Source: QHXN01 sp963785125 (GTDB lineage Bacteria > Acidobacteriota > Blastocatellia > Pyrinomonadales > Pyrinomonadaceae). From it: DNA of 64,000 bases. The DNA lies in assembly GCA_963785125.1 (NCBI GenBank), contig CAWATU010000003.1, positions 812,203 to 876,202 of the forward strand, given 5' to 3'. Position 1 is the stretch's first letter. The number at the start of each line of letters is the position of its first letter. A program made the position numbers and the translations under genes. Positions 35,411 to 44,080 of the stretch are shown here, in pieces. The notes below the pieces were generated by a model. The model did no database searches. It saw nothing but the letters and a program-made list of their open reading frames with translations, and was not told the DNA's origin.

Positions 35411-36149
35411 TCTCCATCTCTTTGACGACGGCGCGGGCGGCCTGCGCGCGGTCGGGTGAGTTGAGGATTGCGCGTCCGACGACGATGAAGTCGGCGCCGA
35501 GGCGGACGGCCTCCGACGGCGAGGTGACGCGCTTCTGGTCGGCGTAGGCCGCGGCCGTGGGGCTGACGCCGGGCGTGACGACAAGGAAGCCCGCGCGCCC
35601 GACCGTCTCGCGCACAGGGACGATCTCGTGCGGCGAAGCGACGACGCCGTCGAGCCCGGAGGCGTCGGCGAGCCGCGCCAGACGCCGCACGTGCGCCTCT
35701 ATGTCGGCGGCGGTCACGCCTGTTTCGTTAAGAGCTTCAGCATCCATGCTCGTTAAGACAGTGACGGCGATGAGGCTCGGCTTCTTCACGCTTAACCTTG
35801 CGGCCTCTTCGGCGGTCGCGGCCGACGCGCGGCGCATCATCTCCGTGCCGCCCGCGGCGTGGACGTTGAAGAGCGCGACGCCGAGGCGGACGGCCTCGCG
35901 CGCGGCGGCCGCGACGGTGTTCGGGATGTCGTGGAACTTGAGGTCAAGGAAGATGCGCGCGCCTTCGCCGACGAGACGGCGGACGAGTTCTGGCCCGGCC
36001 GAGGTGAAGAGCTGCGAGCCGACCTTGAACATGCCCGCCTCGTTGCGAAGCTCGCCGTACAGTCTCAAAGCCTCTTCGGCGCTCTCCACGTCGAGCGCGA
36101 CGATGAGCTTCTCTTTCGCGTAGACGGTCTCGGCCGTGCCGGTTGCCAT
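35394..36149 (-). CDS. pyrF: orotidine 5'-phosphate decarboxylase
   Basis: PyrF makes UMP from OMP, the last step of de novo pyrimidine synthesis. The protein is 251 aa from ATG 36149, preceded by AGAGGAG. The catalytic DLKFHDIPNTV motif and the phosphate-binding VTPGV motif are present. pyrD is 25 nt upstream on the same strand, so the two form a unit separate from pyrR-pyrB-pyrC at 43.4 kb. Confidence 0.95.
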   Translation of the reverse strand: MATGTAETVYAKEKLIVALDVESAEEALRLYGELRNEAGMFKVGSQLFTSAGPELVRRLVGEGARIFLDLKFHDIPNTVAAAAREAVRLGVALFNVHAAGGTEMMRRASAATAEEAARLSVKKPSLIAVTVLTSMDAEALNETGVTAADIEAHVRRLARLADASGLDGVVASPHEIVPVRETVGRAGFLVVTPGVSPTAAAYADQKRVTSPSEAVRLGADFIVVGRAILNSPDRAQAARAVVKEMENGRVS

Positions 36150-36174
36150 CGTTTCTGCTCCTCTCGGTCTCAAA

Positions 36175-37293
36175 CTACAGCGGGGTGAACTCGTCGGCGC
36201 GGCAGCCGACGGCCTCGTCGAGCGTGCGGAAGCCGTGGCGTTCGAGGAGCGCGGCCAGCCCCTCGTTGATGCGCCGCGCGACGCCGAGACCCTCGTAGAC
36301 GAATCCTGTGTAGAGCTGCACCAGCTCCGCACCGGCACAGATTTTCTCCCAAGCGTCCTCCGCGTTGAAGATGCCGCCGACGCCGACGATCTCCAACGTG
36401 CCGCGCGAAAGCCTTCGGAGCGCCGCGACCAGACGTGTCGAGCGCTCGCGCAGAGGAGCGCCGCTCAGTCCGCCCTCGCCGAACGCTTTGACGCGCGCTG
36501 CCTCCGTGCGAAGCCCCGCGCGCGATACGGTCGTGTTGGTCGCGATGATGCCCGCGACTTCGGCGCCGCGCGCGGCGTCCACGATCAACTCCAACTCGCC
36601 TGCGCCCACGTCGGGAGCAATCTTGACAAGCAGCGGGACGGAACGTCCTCCAACGGCCCCGGCCAGCTCGCGGTTGCGCTTTTGGAGCGCGCCGAGTAGC
36701 TCACTCAGCAAATCCGCGCGTTGCAGCTCGCGCAGGCCCGGCGTGTTGGGCGAACTGACGTTGACGGTGACGTAGTCGGCGTGCGGCCTGACCGTCTCGA
36801 AACTCGCGAGGTAGTCGGCCGTCGCCTCCTCGACGGGCACGGCGCGGCTCTTGCCGATGTTGACGCCGAGCACGCAGTCGGGCTTCGCCTTTTGAAGTCT
36901 ACGAGCCAGCGCAGCGGCGCCCTCGTTGTTGAACCCCTGCCGGTTGACGAGCGCGCGGTCGAGCGGCAGACGAAAGAGCCGCGGGCGCGGGTTGCCGGGC
37001 TGCGGGAGGTTCGTCACGGTGCCCACCTCGACGAAGCCGAAGCCGAGCGCGGCCAGTTGCGGCGCCACGAGCCCGTTCTTGTCGAAGCCGGCGGCGACGC
37101 CCACCGGGTTCTTAAAACTCAGGCCGAAGCGGCGCAGCTCTCCGAAGCGTGCGGCGCCGGCCGGCTCCCCTGCAATTCGACGCAGCACGCCCGTGCCGAG
37201 GCCGAGCGAGAGCGCGTGAAGTGCGAACTCGTGTGCCGTCTCCGGCGGCAACTTGAAGAGCAGGGGACGCAGCAGCGAGCGATAGAGCATCAC
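36175..37293 (-). CDS. pyrD: dihydroorotate dehydrogenase, quinone-dependent
   Basis: The protein is 372 aa of class 2 type. A short N-terminal membrane-associated helix region (LLFKLPPETAHEFALHAL) precedes the FMN barrel: NPVGVAAGFDKNG, VEVGTVTNLPQPGNPRPR, the catalytic Ser region NVSSPNTPGLR, and GVGGIFNAEDAWEKICAGA. It oxidises dihydroorotate with electrons passing to quinone at the membrane. Start is ATG 37293 or the adjacent ATG at 37290. Confidence 0.95.
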   Translation of the reverse strand: MMLYRSLLRPLLFKLPPETAHEFALHALSLGLGTGVLRRIAGEPAGAARFGELRRFGLSFKNPVGVAAGFDKNGLVAPQLAALGFGFVEVGTVTNLPQPGNPRPRLFRLPLDRALVNRQGFNNEGAAALARRLQKAKPDCVLGVNIGKSRAVPVEEATADYLASFETVRPHADYVTVNVSSPNTPGLRELQRADLLSELLGALQKRNRELAGAVGGRSVPLLVKIAPDVGAGELELIVDAARGAEVAGIIATNTTVSRAGLRTEAARVKAFGEGGLSGAPLRERSTRLVAALRRLSRGTLEIVGVGGIFNAEDAWEKICAGAELVQLYTGFVYEGLGVARRINEGLAALLERHGFRTLDEAVGCRADEFTPL

Positions 37294-37399
37294 GTGGACG
37301 CTGTGTACAGGGGAGTGCGTAAAGAGCGAGTCGAGCGTAACAGAGCCGCCGAAAGGCTGTCAAAAACCTCTGGTGCGAGCGTTATTCGATCCTTTGCCA

Positions 37400-37426
37400 T
37401 TGACTTTATTTGTCTGCCCATATAAA
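37400..37426 (+). promoter_or_regulatory. weak candidate promoter for the 37.5-kb gene pair
   Basis: TTGACT (37400-37405) and TATAAA (37421-37426) are separated by only 15 bp, so the match is suboptimal. The 205-nt gap otherwise contains nothing recognised. Confidence 0.3.
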
Positions 37427-37498
37427 CCACTCTCGCAACTCTGACCCGATTTCGTTCTATCCCTCCTCGCCGACGGTTTCCACCCATAAGGAGATGAC

Positions 37499-38032
37499 AT
37501 GAGCGACCAAACGAGCAGTCAGGCTACAAACGCAGACCCCTCTGCCGGACAACAAACGGCCCCGCTCAACGAAGAAAACTGGACAGTCGAAAGACTACCC
37601 TATACGGAAGAGACCGATGCGAAGGGTTTTCTTCAGCTATGCGCCGATAGGCGATTCCACAAATGTATCCAACGGGCGTTTAAAGAGGACGCCGGACTGG
37701 ATTCGCGTGAAGATTATTGGATACACGCGGATGCGGGAGGAACACCCAAGATGGAGTGCCAGAGAATAACGCCGGACTATTGTTATATCAACAAGGAGGT
37801 GCGTTTGATGGGGTGGTCGGCCCACGGAGCCGGTTGCGGAGGGTTCGGGGAGGAGGTGCCGGATGAGGTCATCATGCGGGAGCTGTGTGCGACCATGCAG
37901 AGGAACGTCAGAAAGTACTCACTGGCAACACACTTCGTATATTTCGCGACGGTGCGCGACGGGGAGACGGTGGTCTATAGCATGAGAACCGAACCCGGTG
38001 AAGATATCGTATGCACACAGGGTTCAGATTAG
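37499..38032 (+). CDS. hypothetical protein, lower GC than its surroundings
   Basis: The protein is 177 aa from ATG 37499, preceded by an excellent AAGGAG (37488-37493). No family is recognised. It is rich in Glu, Asp, Gly and Cys, with cysteine-containing stretches CADRRFHKC and HGAGCGGFGEE. Codon use is much less GC-biased than that of neighbours, which suggests recent acquisition. It lies 27 nt before the GNAT gene and diverges from pyrD. It is probably cytosolic, as no signal peptide is seen. Confidence 0.65.
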   Translation: MSDQTSSQATNADPSAGQQTAPLNEENWTVERLPYTEETDAKGFLQLCADRRFHKCIQRAFKEDAGLDSREDYWIHADAGGTPKMECQRITPDYCYINKEVRLMGWSAHGAGCGGFGEEVPDEVIMRELCATMQRNVRKYSLATHFVYFATVRDGETVVYSMRTEPGEDIVCTQGSD

Positions 38033-38059
38033 TTTGTAGATAGTCGAGGGAAGAGTCCG

Positions 38060-38593
38060 ATGATTGTGCTCGAAACGGAACGGCTAATCCTCAGGCGCTT
38101 CACACCTGAGGATGCCGCCGAGAACTTTCGCATCTACACCGACCCCGAGAACATGCGGTTCATGGGCCGTCAGCCCGACTCGGTCGAGTTCGAGCGGTAC
38201 CACATCCATAAACACATCGCCAACTATTATGACAGGCACGAGTTCGGCCTGTGGGCAGCGGTGTTGAAGGAGGACGGCCGGCTGATCGGGCGGTGCGGGT
38301 TACTGTACCAGCCGGTCGAAGGTACGGAGGAGGTCGAAGTCTCATACCTGATAGACCGGCCTTACTGGGGCAGAGGTCTGGCGACGGAGGCGGCCCGCGC
38401 GGTGGTCAAGCTCGGCTTCGAGCACTACGGGTTCCCACGCATCGTCGCCCTCATCAATCCCGAGAACGTCGGGTCTGTGCGCGTGGCGGAGAAGGTCGGG
38501 CTGAAGTACGAGCGTGACGTGAACTTCAGAGACTACGGCCAGGTTGCCCTGTATGCCCTGAAGGCGGAAGATTTTGTCACGGCAGAAGAGTAA
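38060..38593 (+). CDS. GNAT-family N-acetyltransferase (RimJ/RimL type)
   Basis: The protein is 177 aa. It starts with LETERLILRRFTPEDA and has the acetyl-CoA pyrophosphate loop region YWGRGLATEAARAVV and NPENVGSVRVAEKVGLK, all typical of the RimJ/RimL branch. The acceptor is unknown. It may be cotranscribed with the low-GC gene. It converges with the acyl-ligase gene, with 33 bp between and no evident terminator. Confidence 0.85.
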   Translation: MIVLETERLILRRFTPEDAAENFRIYTDPENMRFMGRQPDSVEFERYHIHKHIANYYDRHEFGLWAAVLKEDGRLIGRCGLLYQPVEGTEEVEVSYLIDRPYWGRGLATEAARAVVKLGFEHYGFPRIVALINPENVGSVRVAEKVGLKYERDVNFRDYGQVALYALKAEDFVTAEE

Positions 38594-38626
38594 CGACCTT
38601 GCCTCCGCGTCTCACTAACTTTAACT

Positions 38627-41233
38627 CTAAAGCTCTTTGACCCGGCGTTCGAGGTCGGCGGTGATCTGCGCGGGGTCTTCGGCGGGCGAGTATCTGACCG
38701 GCTCGCCGAGGCGGATGGTGACGCGGTGGGGGGAGGTGAAGCCGCGGCGGCCGGAGAGTTTTAGTTCGATGAGACCGTCGATGCGGACGGGCACGACGGG
38801 GATGCCGAGCTGCGAGGCGAGGACGCCGATGCCGGGGCGGAAGGGGCTCATCCCGAGACTCTCGGCGCGTATGCCTTCGGGGAAGACGAGGAGGTTGTAG
38901 CCGCGGTCTACCGACTCGCCCGCGTAGGCGAAGCTGCGGCGGAAGCCGCTCGCCTTGGGGAGCGAGAAGGTGTTGAAGATAACGACGACGAGGAAGTACT
39001 GCGCGCGCCAGCGCAGACGCTTCAGAAGGGAAGTACCCTCGGGCGGCTTGCGCCAGAAGCGCAGACGCTCTCCCTCCTGCGCGATGGCGAGGCGGCGGCG
39101 GAAGCGGCCGGGCAGCGCCGACATGACGAGCGCGTGGTCGAAGTATGTGATGTGGTTCGAGACGAAGAGTGCCGGGCCGTCCAGTCCGCGCAACTTCTCG
39201 CGCCCCTTCACGCGCGCCCAGCAGAGCACGGACGTAATGGGGAGCACGACGGCGTAGTAGAAGGCCACGCGGAACCAGCGGACGGGCGCGGCCTGCGCCC
39301 ACGCGGGATATGGGTACTGCGCGGTCTCCGCGGCGCGTGCGCCGCCCGCGCTGACGATACGCTCCACGTCGCCGACGGTCGTCGCGGCGGTGAAGCTCGC
39401 CTCGTCAATCTCAATCTGGTAGCGGTCTTCGAGCGCGCTCAGAAGCTCTACGCGCCCGAGCGAGTCGAGCTTCAAATCGGTCGAGAGGCTCGCCGAAGAG
39501 TCGAGCGACGCAGGCGCCTCGCCCCCCGCGCGCGGCGCGAGCGCGGCGATGAGGGACGCGGGCGAATGATTCAGGACTGAGGACTGAGGACTGAGGACTG
39601 AGTTGTTGACGGCATCATTCTCAAGATGATGCCCGTTGCCGTTCGTGCCGTTTCGCTTTGGCGTGAGTCGTTCGAGGATGTCGCGTTTGCGAACCTTCTG
39701 TGTCGGCGTGCGCGGGAAGTCTGAGTCGGGCCAGACCTGCCAGCGGCGCACGTGCTGATGGCGCGCGAGCGCACGGTTGGCACGCTCGATTGCCGCAGAG
39801 GGGTCTGTGCCCGCCTCGTTCAAGATGAGCACCGCGAGCGGCTCGGGGCCGCGCGGGCCTTCGACGCCGACGACGGCGCTCAGGCGGACTTCGGGCTGGC
39901 GGTTGAGCGCGGCCTCGATGTCCTCGGGGTAGACGTTCAATCCCGCGGCCGTGACGATTGTATCCTTCTTGCGTCCGCGGAAGTAGATGTTGCCGGCCGC
40001 GTCCACAGACCCCAGGTCGCCCGTGCGCAGCCACCCGCCGTCGCCGAGCGGCTCGCTCACGCCGTCAAGGCGCCAGTAGCCGGGCGAGACGTTCGCACCG
40101 CGCACGAGAATCTCTCCCGATTCGTCGAGCCGCAGCTCCTGCCCGCGCAGTGTCTTTCCGATTGAGCCGTGCCCGGTCTTGAAAGGGTGGTTGACGGTGA
40201 CAAGCGACGCCGTCTCGGTCATCCCATACCCTTGCACGACGGCGAACCCGAGCCGCCGCCAGAAGGTCTCGGTCTCCGCGCCAAGCGTCGCGCCGCCGGT
40301 CACGAACGCCCAGAGCCTCCAACCGAAGTACCTGTGGATGCGCCGCGCGAGCCAGAGCCGCTTGAGCGGGTGTGCGCCCTCTGCGCGCTCGATGCGTCGT
40401 CGCAGGTCTGTGAGCAGTCCCCGCGACTCCTCGCGCCGCTCGACGTGCTCGCGCAGAGAGTCGAGCAGGCGCGGGACGGTGACGACGATGTTGACGTGGC
40501 GACCCTTGACCGTGTTGACGATCTCCGAGGGGTTGAGCGCGTTGAGGAAGATGACCTCGCCGCCGAGAAGCTGCGGGACGAGGATGCCCATGAACTGGCC
40601 GAAGACGTGGCTGAGCGGGAGCAGACAGATGAAGCGCAGCGGGCCGACGAGCCGCACCCACTTCAGATACTTCTGCATCCCCTCTTCGAGCGGCCCGAGG
40701 TTCGCGAGCAGGTTCCGGTGCGTCAGGCAGACGCCGCGCGGCTCGGCCGTCGTCCCCGAAGTATAGATAATTTCGACTAGGTCGTCTGTGGAGATGTCGT
40801 CGCTTGCGAAGGGCTCGCGTGAACGGAAGGCCACGACACTCTCAAGCTCTTCGAGCGCGACCGCCGGCGGCCCCAACGTCGCGGCCTGCCCCGCAGTCTC
40901 CGCGCTGTAGAGCACAAGCCGCGCGCGCGTCTGCGCCTGCACCCGCGCGACGAAATCCGGCGCGCTCTCCACGTCCAGAGGCACCACGACCACGCCCCGC
41001 AGTACGCATCCGAAGAACGCCGCCACCCACTCCGGCCCGTTCGCCCCCCACAGCAGAACCCGCTCGCCTTTATCTATCCCACGCGCCTCCAACTCGCGCG
41101 CGAACCCGTACGCCGCCTCCGCCACACGCCGGTACGACCACCGCACCAGACGCACCCCGCGCCTGTGCGCGAACGCCGTCTCACGCCCGCGCCTCACATA
41201 ATCCTCAAGATAACTATTAATCGTCGAACGCAT
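38627..41233 (-). CDS. acyl-AMP ligase / acyl carrier protein / PlsC-type acyltransferase fusion
   Basis: The protein is 868 aa from ATG 41233 (MRSTINSYLEDYVRRG), preceded by AAGGGG. The adenylating domain has the AMP motif IIYTSGTTAEPRG, YGMTETA and GWLRTGDLG. An ACP-like domain follows (LKLDSLGRVELL, phosphopantetheine Ser). The C-terminal acyltransferase has NHITYFDHA (HX4D) and FPEGIRAE. The layout suits loading of a fatty acid onto ACP and its transfer to a lysophospholipid, as in Aas-type recycling. Between ligase and ACP domains the coding sequence contains four tandem heptamers (39573-39600), translated in part as SVLSPQSSVLNHS. The exact substrate is uncertain. Confidence 0.85.
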   Translation of the reverse strand: MRSTINSYLEDYVRRGRETAFAHRRGVRLVRWSYRRVAEAAYGFARELEARGIDKGERVLLWGANGPEWVAAFFGCVLRGVVVVPLDVESAPDFVARVQAQTRARLVLYSAETAGQAATLGPPAVALEELESVVAFRSREPFASDDISTDDLVEIIYTSGTTAEPRGVCLTHRNLLANLGPLEEGMQKYLKWVRLVGPLRFICLLPLSHVFGQFMGILVPQLLGGEVIFLNALNPSEIVNTVKGRHVNIVVTVPRLLDSLREHVERREESRGLLTDLRRRIERAEGAHPLKRLWLARRIHRYFGWRLWAFVTGGATLGAETETFWRRLGFAVVQGYGMTETASLVTVNHPFKTGHGSIGKTLRGQELRLDESGEILVRGANVSPGYWRLDGVSEPLGDGGWLRTGDLGSVDAAGNIYFRGRKKDTIVTAAGLNVYPEDIEAALNRQPEVRLSAVVGVEGPRGPEPLAVLILNEAGTDPSAAIERANRALARHQHVRRWQVWPDSDFPRTPTQKVRKRDILERLTPKRNGTNGNGHHLENDAVNNSVLSPQSSVLNHSPASLIAALAPRAGGEAPASLDSSASLSTDLKLDSLGRVELLSALEDRYQIEIDEASFTAATTVGDVERIVSAGGARAAETAQYPYPAWAQAAPVRWFRVAFYYAVVLPITSVLCWARVKGREKLRGLDGPALFVSNHITYFDHALVMSALPGRFRRRLAIAQEGERLRFWRKPPEGTSLLKRLRWRAQYFLVVVIFNTFSLPKASGFRRSFAYAGESVDRGYNLLVFPEGIRAESLGMSPFRPGIGVLASQLGIPVVPVRIDGLIELKLSGRRGFTSPHRVTIRLGEPVRYSPAEDPAQITADLERRVKEL
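39573..39600. repeat. four tandem heptamers inside a coding sequence
   Basis: GGACTGA is repeated four times in the linker of the acyl-ligase fusion, in frame. No inverted partner follows, though a small hairpin (GGCATCAT/ATGATGCC) lies at about 39610-39633. The unit is nearly the same as that of the 14.5-kb and 60.6-kb intergenic hairpins. Confidence 0.9.
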
Positions 41234-41364
41234 AAACCCCTTGCCTTGATTGACCAGCCCATGCCTGATGAATTCCGCCGCGGGCACACGTATAAATTTT
41301 CCGCCCCGCGGGACTCATTGTCGAGGCGGCGCGGGGCGGCAGAGGGGGGCAGTGTGACACTTTC

Positions 41365-43307
41365 TCATCTGGCCGGTTGGAGCGTTCGCGTTGAGCCCTG
41401 CTCGACCGAGAGGGTGACGGAAGAGTTGAGCCCGCGCGAACGGTAGACGCGCTGCGTGGCTCTCTGGAAGTCGGCGGCGGTCGCCTTCGGAATCTCCATG
41501 AACTTCTGCGGGTTCCTGTCCACGAGCGGGAACCAGGAGCTTTGCACCTGCACCATGACGCGGTGGCCGCGGCGGAAAGCGTGATACACGTCCGGCAGCT
41601 CGAACTCGATGTGCGCGGGCTTGCCCGGCGTCAGTGCCACGGGTCGCTCGAAGCCCCCGCGGAACTTCGCGCGAAAGGGCTCGCCGCGGACGAGCTGCTG
41701 GTAGCCGCCCAGACGGACGTAGTTCGGCGGCGGCCTCTGTCCCTCGGGGGCGCCGGGCTGCGGGTAGTCGGCGGGGTACACGTCCACGAGCTTGACGACG
41801 AAGTCGGAGTCCGTCCCCGTCGTCGAAACGTTGAGGTTCACCTTGACCGGCCCAGCGATAACGAGGTCTTCATCGAGCGGCCCGGTCTCATACGTCAGCA
41901 CGTCCGGGCGCCGCGACGCAAAGCGCTGGTCTTCGGTCATGTAGTCCGAGGTCATCCCGCCGACGACGTAGCCGACAAAAGGGACGGGGCGGTTCGGGTC
42001 GCTCACGTACTCGTCGAACCCCGCGGGGCCGTCCAACGCGGGCGCGTCCGAGCCCAGACGGCCGCTCGCCTCGAAGTAGAGCGTCAGCGGCCTCGCCTCC
42101 TTCGGCGGCCATACGTCCTTGCCGCGCCACTCGTTGATGCCCGTCAGGAACACGTAAGCCTCGGGCAGCGCGGCGGGCCGGTCTTTGAGGTGTTGGACGA
42201 AGAGGGGAGCTGTACGCGCTCGCGGAAGAACTCGGCCGACTTGAAGGCGAAGTTGAGGTTGCCGAGCCGTTCGCCGTCGGCGCGCGCCCAGCCGCCGTGT
42301 GACCAGGGCCCCATCACGAGCAGGTTGGTGGTGCCGGGGTTAAACTCCTCGACCGCGTGATAGACGCGCAGCGGCCCCAGAGGGTCTTCCGCGTCGAACC
42401 AGCCGCCGACGTTGAGTACGGCGCAACGAACGTTCTTCATAAACCGCCAGACCGAGCGGCGCTTCCAGAAGTCGTCGTAGGTCGTATGGTCTACGATCTC
42501 CTGCCAGAAGCGCGCGCGCCCGCCGAGCAGCCGCTCGTTCGCGGTCGCGAGCGGCCCCATGTTGAGATAGAACTCGTAAGCGTCGGGCGTGCCGAAGTCG
42601 AACGAGTCGTCACGTCGCGACGGAGGCTCCGGCCCGTCGGCGCGCGGGACGAACGAGGCGTAGAAACCGAAGTTGGCGGCGAGCATGAACGCGCCGTTGT
42701 GGTACACGTCGTCGCCCATGTAGTAGTCGGCCGTGGGCGCCTGCGGCGAGGCGGCCTTGAGAGCCGGGTGCGAGTCGATGATGCTCGCGGCGACGTGGAA
42801 GCCCGGCTGCGAGATGCCGACCATCCCGACGCGCCCGTTGTGGCCGGGGACGTTCTTCAACAGCCACTCGATGGTGTCGTAAGTGTCGCTGGACTCGTCC
42901 ACCTCCTTCGGCCCGCGCTTTTCGGGGAGGTGCGGTCGCACCTGTTGGAACTCGCCCTCCGACATGTAGCGGCCCCGCGCGTCCTGATAGACGAAGATGA
43001 AGCCCTCCTTCTCGAAGCTCTCCGAAGGCCCCAGGCTGGCTCGGTAGTTATCCGCCCCGTATGGCGCCACGCTGTACGGCGTCCGCGTCAGCAGGAACGG
43101 GTACTTCTGCGACGCGTCCTTCGGCACGTAGACGGCCGTAAACAACCTCACCCTGTCCCGCATCGGCACCCTGTACTCGTACTTCGTATACCGCGCCCGC
43201 ACGCCCTCGGCCATCTGCGGCGCGTTCGCTTGCGAGAAGGCAACGCCTGACGGGAGCAGGAGGACGGCGACGGCGCAGAGCAGCCTGAAGCGTTTGGATA
43301 TGAACAA
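41365..43307 (-). pseudogene. CocE/NonD-family hydrolase, single-base frameshift
   Basis: This would be a secreted X-Pro dipeptidyl-peptidase-like acyl hydrolase of about 647 aa. The N-terminal frame from ATG 43307 has a signal peptide (ending GVAFSQ), the nucleophile motif GISQPGF and the catalytic-Asp region near NVGGWFDAEDPLG. It breaks near 42200 after FFRERVQLP. The C-terminal frame (FLTGINEWRGKDVWPP and the jelly-roll C-terminal domain) continues to 41365. Adding one base within the GAAGAGGGGAG stretch at about 42198-42208 restores PFFVQHLKDRPAALPEAYVF and a normal protein. It could be a genuine broken gene or a sequence error. Confidence 0.82.
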
Positions 43308-43446
43308 GACGGTATCCTCCGAGTGAACGTTGATTCCGGTTCAAAGTGCCGTGAGTCATGAAATCATATGGCCGGGCGCGGCCGCAGGCAACAGCGCGGC
43401 CCGAAACCTTTCAAGTCGGCGGGGCTCTGTGGTAGTATCCGCGCCG

Positions 43447-44019
43447 ATGGAATTCGTGGAGAAGGCTCGCATCATGGACGGTATGCGCATCAACCGTGCG
43501 CTGGCCCGGCTCGCGTCGGAGATCGTGGAGGAGAACCACGGGGCGGGTCATCTCTATCTCATCGGCATCCAGCGCCGGGGCGTGCCGCTGGCGCATCGCC
43601 TCGCCGACAAGGTCGCCGACATCGAGGGCGAGCGCCCGCCCGTCGGCGTGCTCGACATCACGCTCTACCGCGACGACCTCTCGACCGTCGGCGCCAACCC
43701 GATAGTTAACAGAACTGATTTACCGATTGATGTTGACGGGCGCAACGTCCTGCTCATCGACGACGTGCTCTACACGGGGCGCACCATCCGCGCCGCGCTC
43801 GACCAGTTGATCGACTTCGGCCGGCCGCGTCGCGTCCAGCTCGCCGTCCTCGTCGACCGCGGGAAGGAGCATCGGGAGCTTCCCATCCAGGCCGACTTCG
43901 TCGGGAAGTTCGTGCCGACGAAGAAGAGCGAGATCATCAAGGTGATGCTCGACGAGTTCGACGGCGAGGAGGCGGTCGTCATCGTCGAACGACCGGCGGG
44001 GCAGGAGGAAGAGGGTTAA
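43447..44019 (+). CDS. pyrR: pyrimidine regulator and uracil phosphoribosyltransferase-like PyrR
   Basis: PyrR binds pyr mRNA in response to UMP and often has weak uracil phosphoribosyltransferase activity. The protein is 190 aa from ATG 43447. The PRPP-binding motif VLLIDDVLYTGRTIRAALD and the N-terminal MRINRALARLASEI are typical. A TAGTAT at 43433-43438 is so close to the ATG that a nearly leaderless mRNA is possible. The pyrB-pyrC genes and an intervening terminator follow. Confidence 0.93.
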   Translation: MEFVEKARIMDGMRINRALARLASEIVEENHGAGHLYLIGIQRRGVPLAHRLADKVADIEGERPPVGVLDITLYRDDLSTVGANPIVNRTDLPIDVDGRNVLLIDDVLYTGRTIRAALDQLIDFGRPRRVQLAVLVDRGKEHRELPIQADFVGKFVPTKKSEIIKVMLDEFDGEEAVVIVERPAGQEEEG

Positions 44020-44048
44020 GAGAGGCGGCCGCAACTGGCCGCCTTTTT
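44018..44048 (+). terminator. terminator/attenuator between pyrR and pyrB
   Basis: AGGCGGCC (44023-44030) and GGCCGCCT (44037-44044) form an 8-bp GC-rich stem with a 6-nt loop, followed by four further T (44045-44048). The bases just before and into the stem read AAGAGAGGC (44018-44026), similar to the AGAGAGG core of known PyrR binding loops. It is likely an attenuator of pyrB-pyrC. Confidence 0.7.
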
Positions 44049-44080
44049 CGTATCATGTTTGAGGTGTAGATCGGTTTCAC

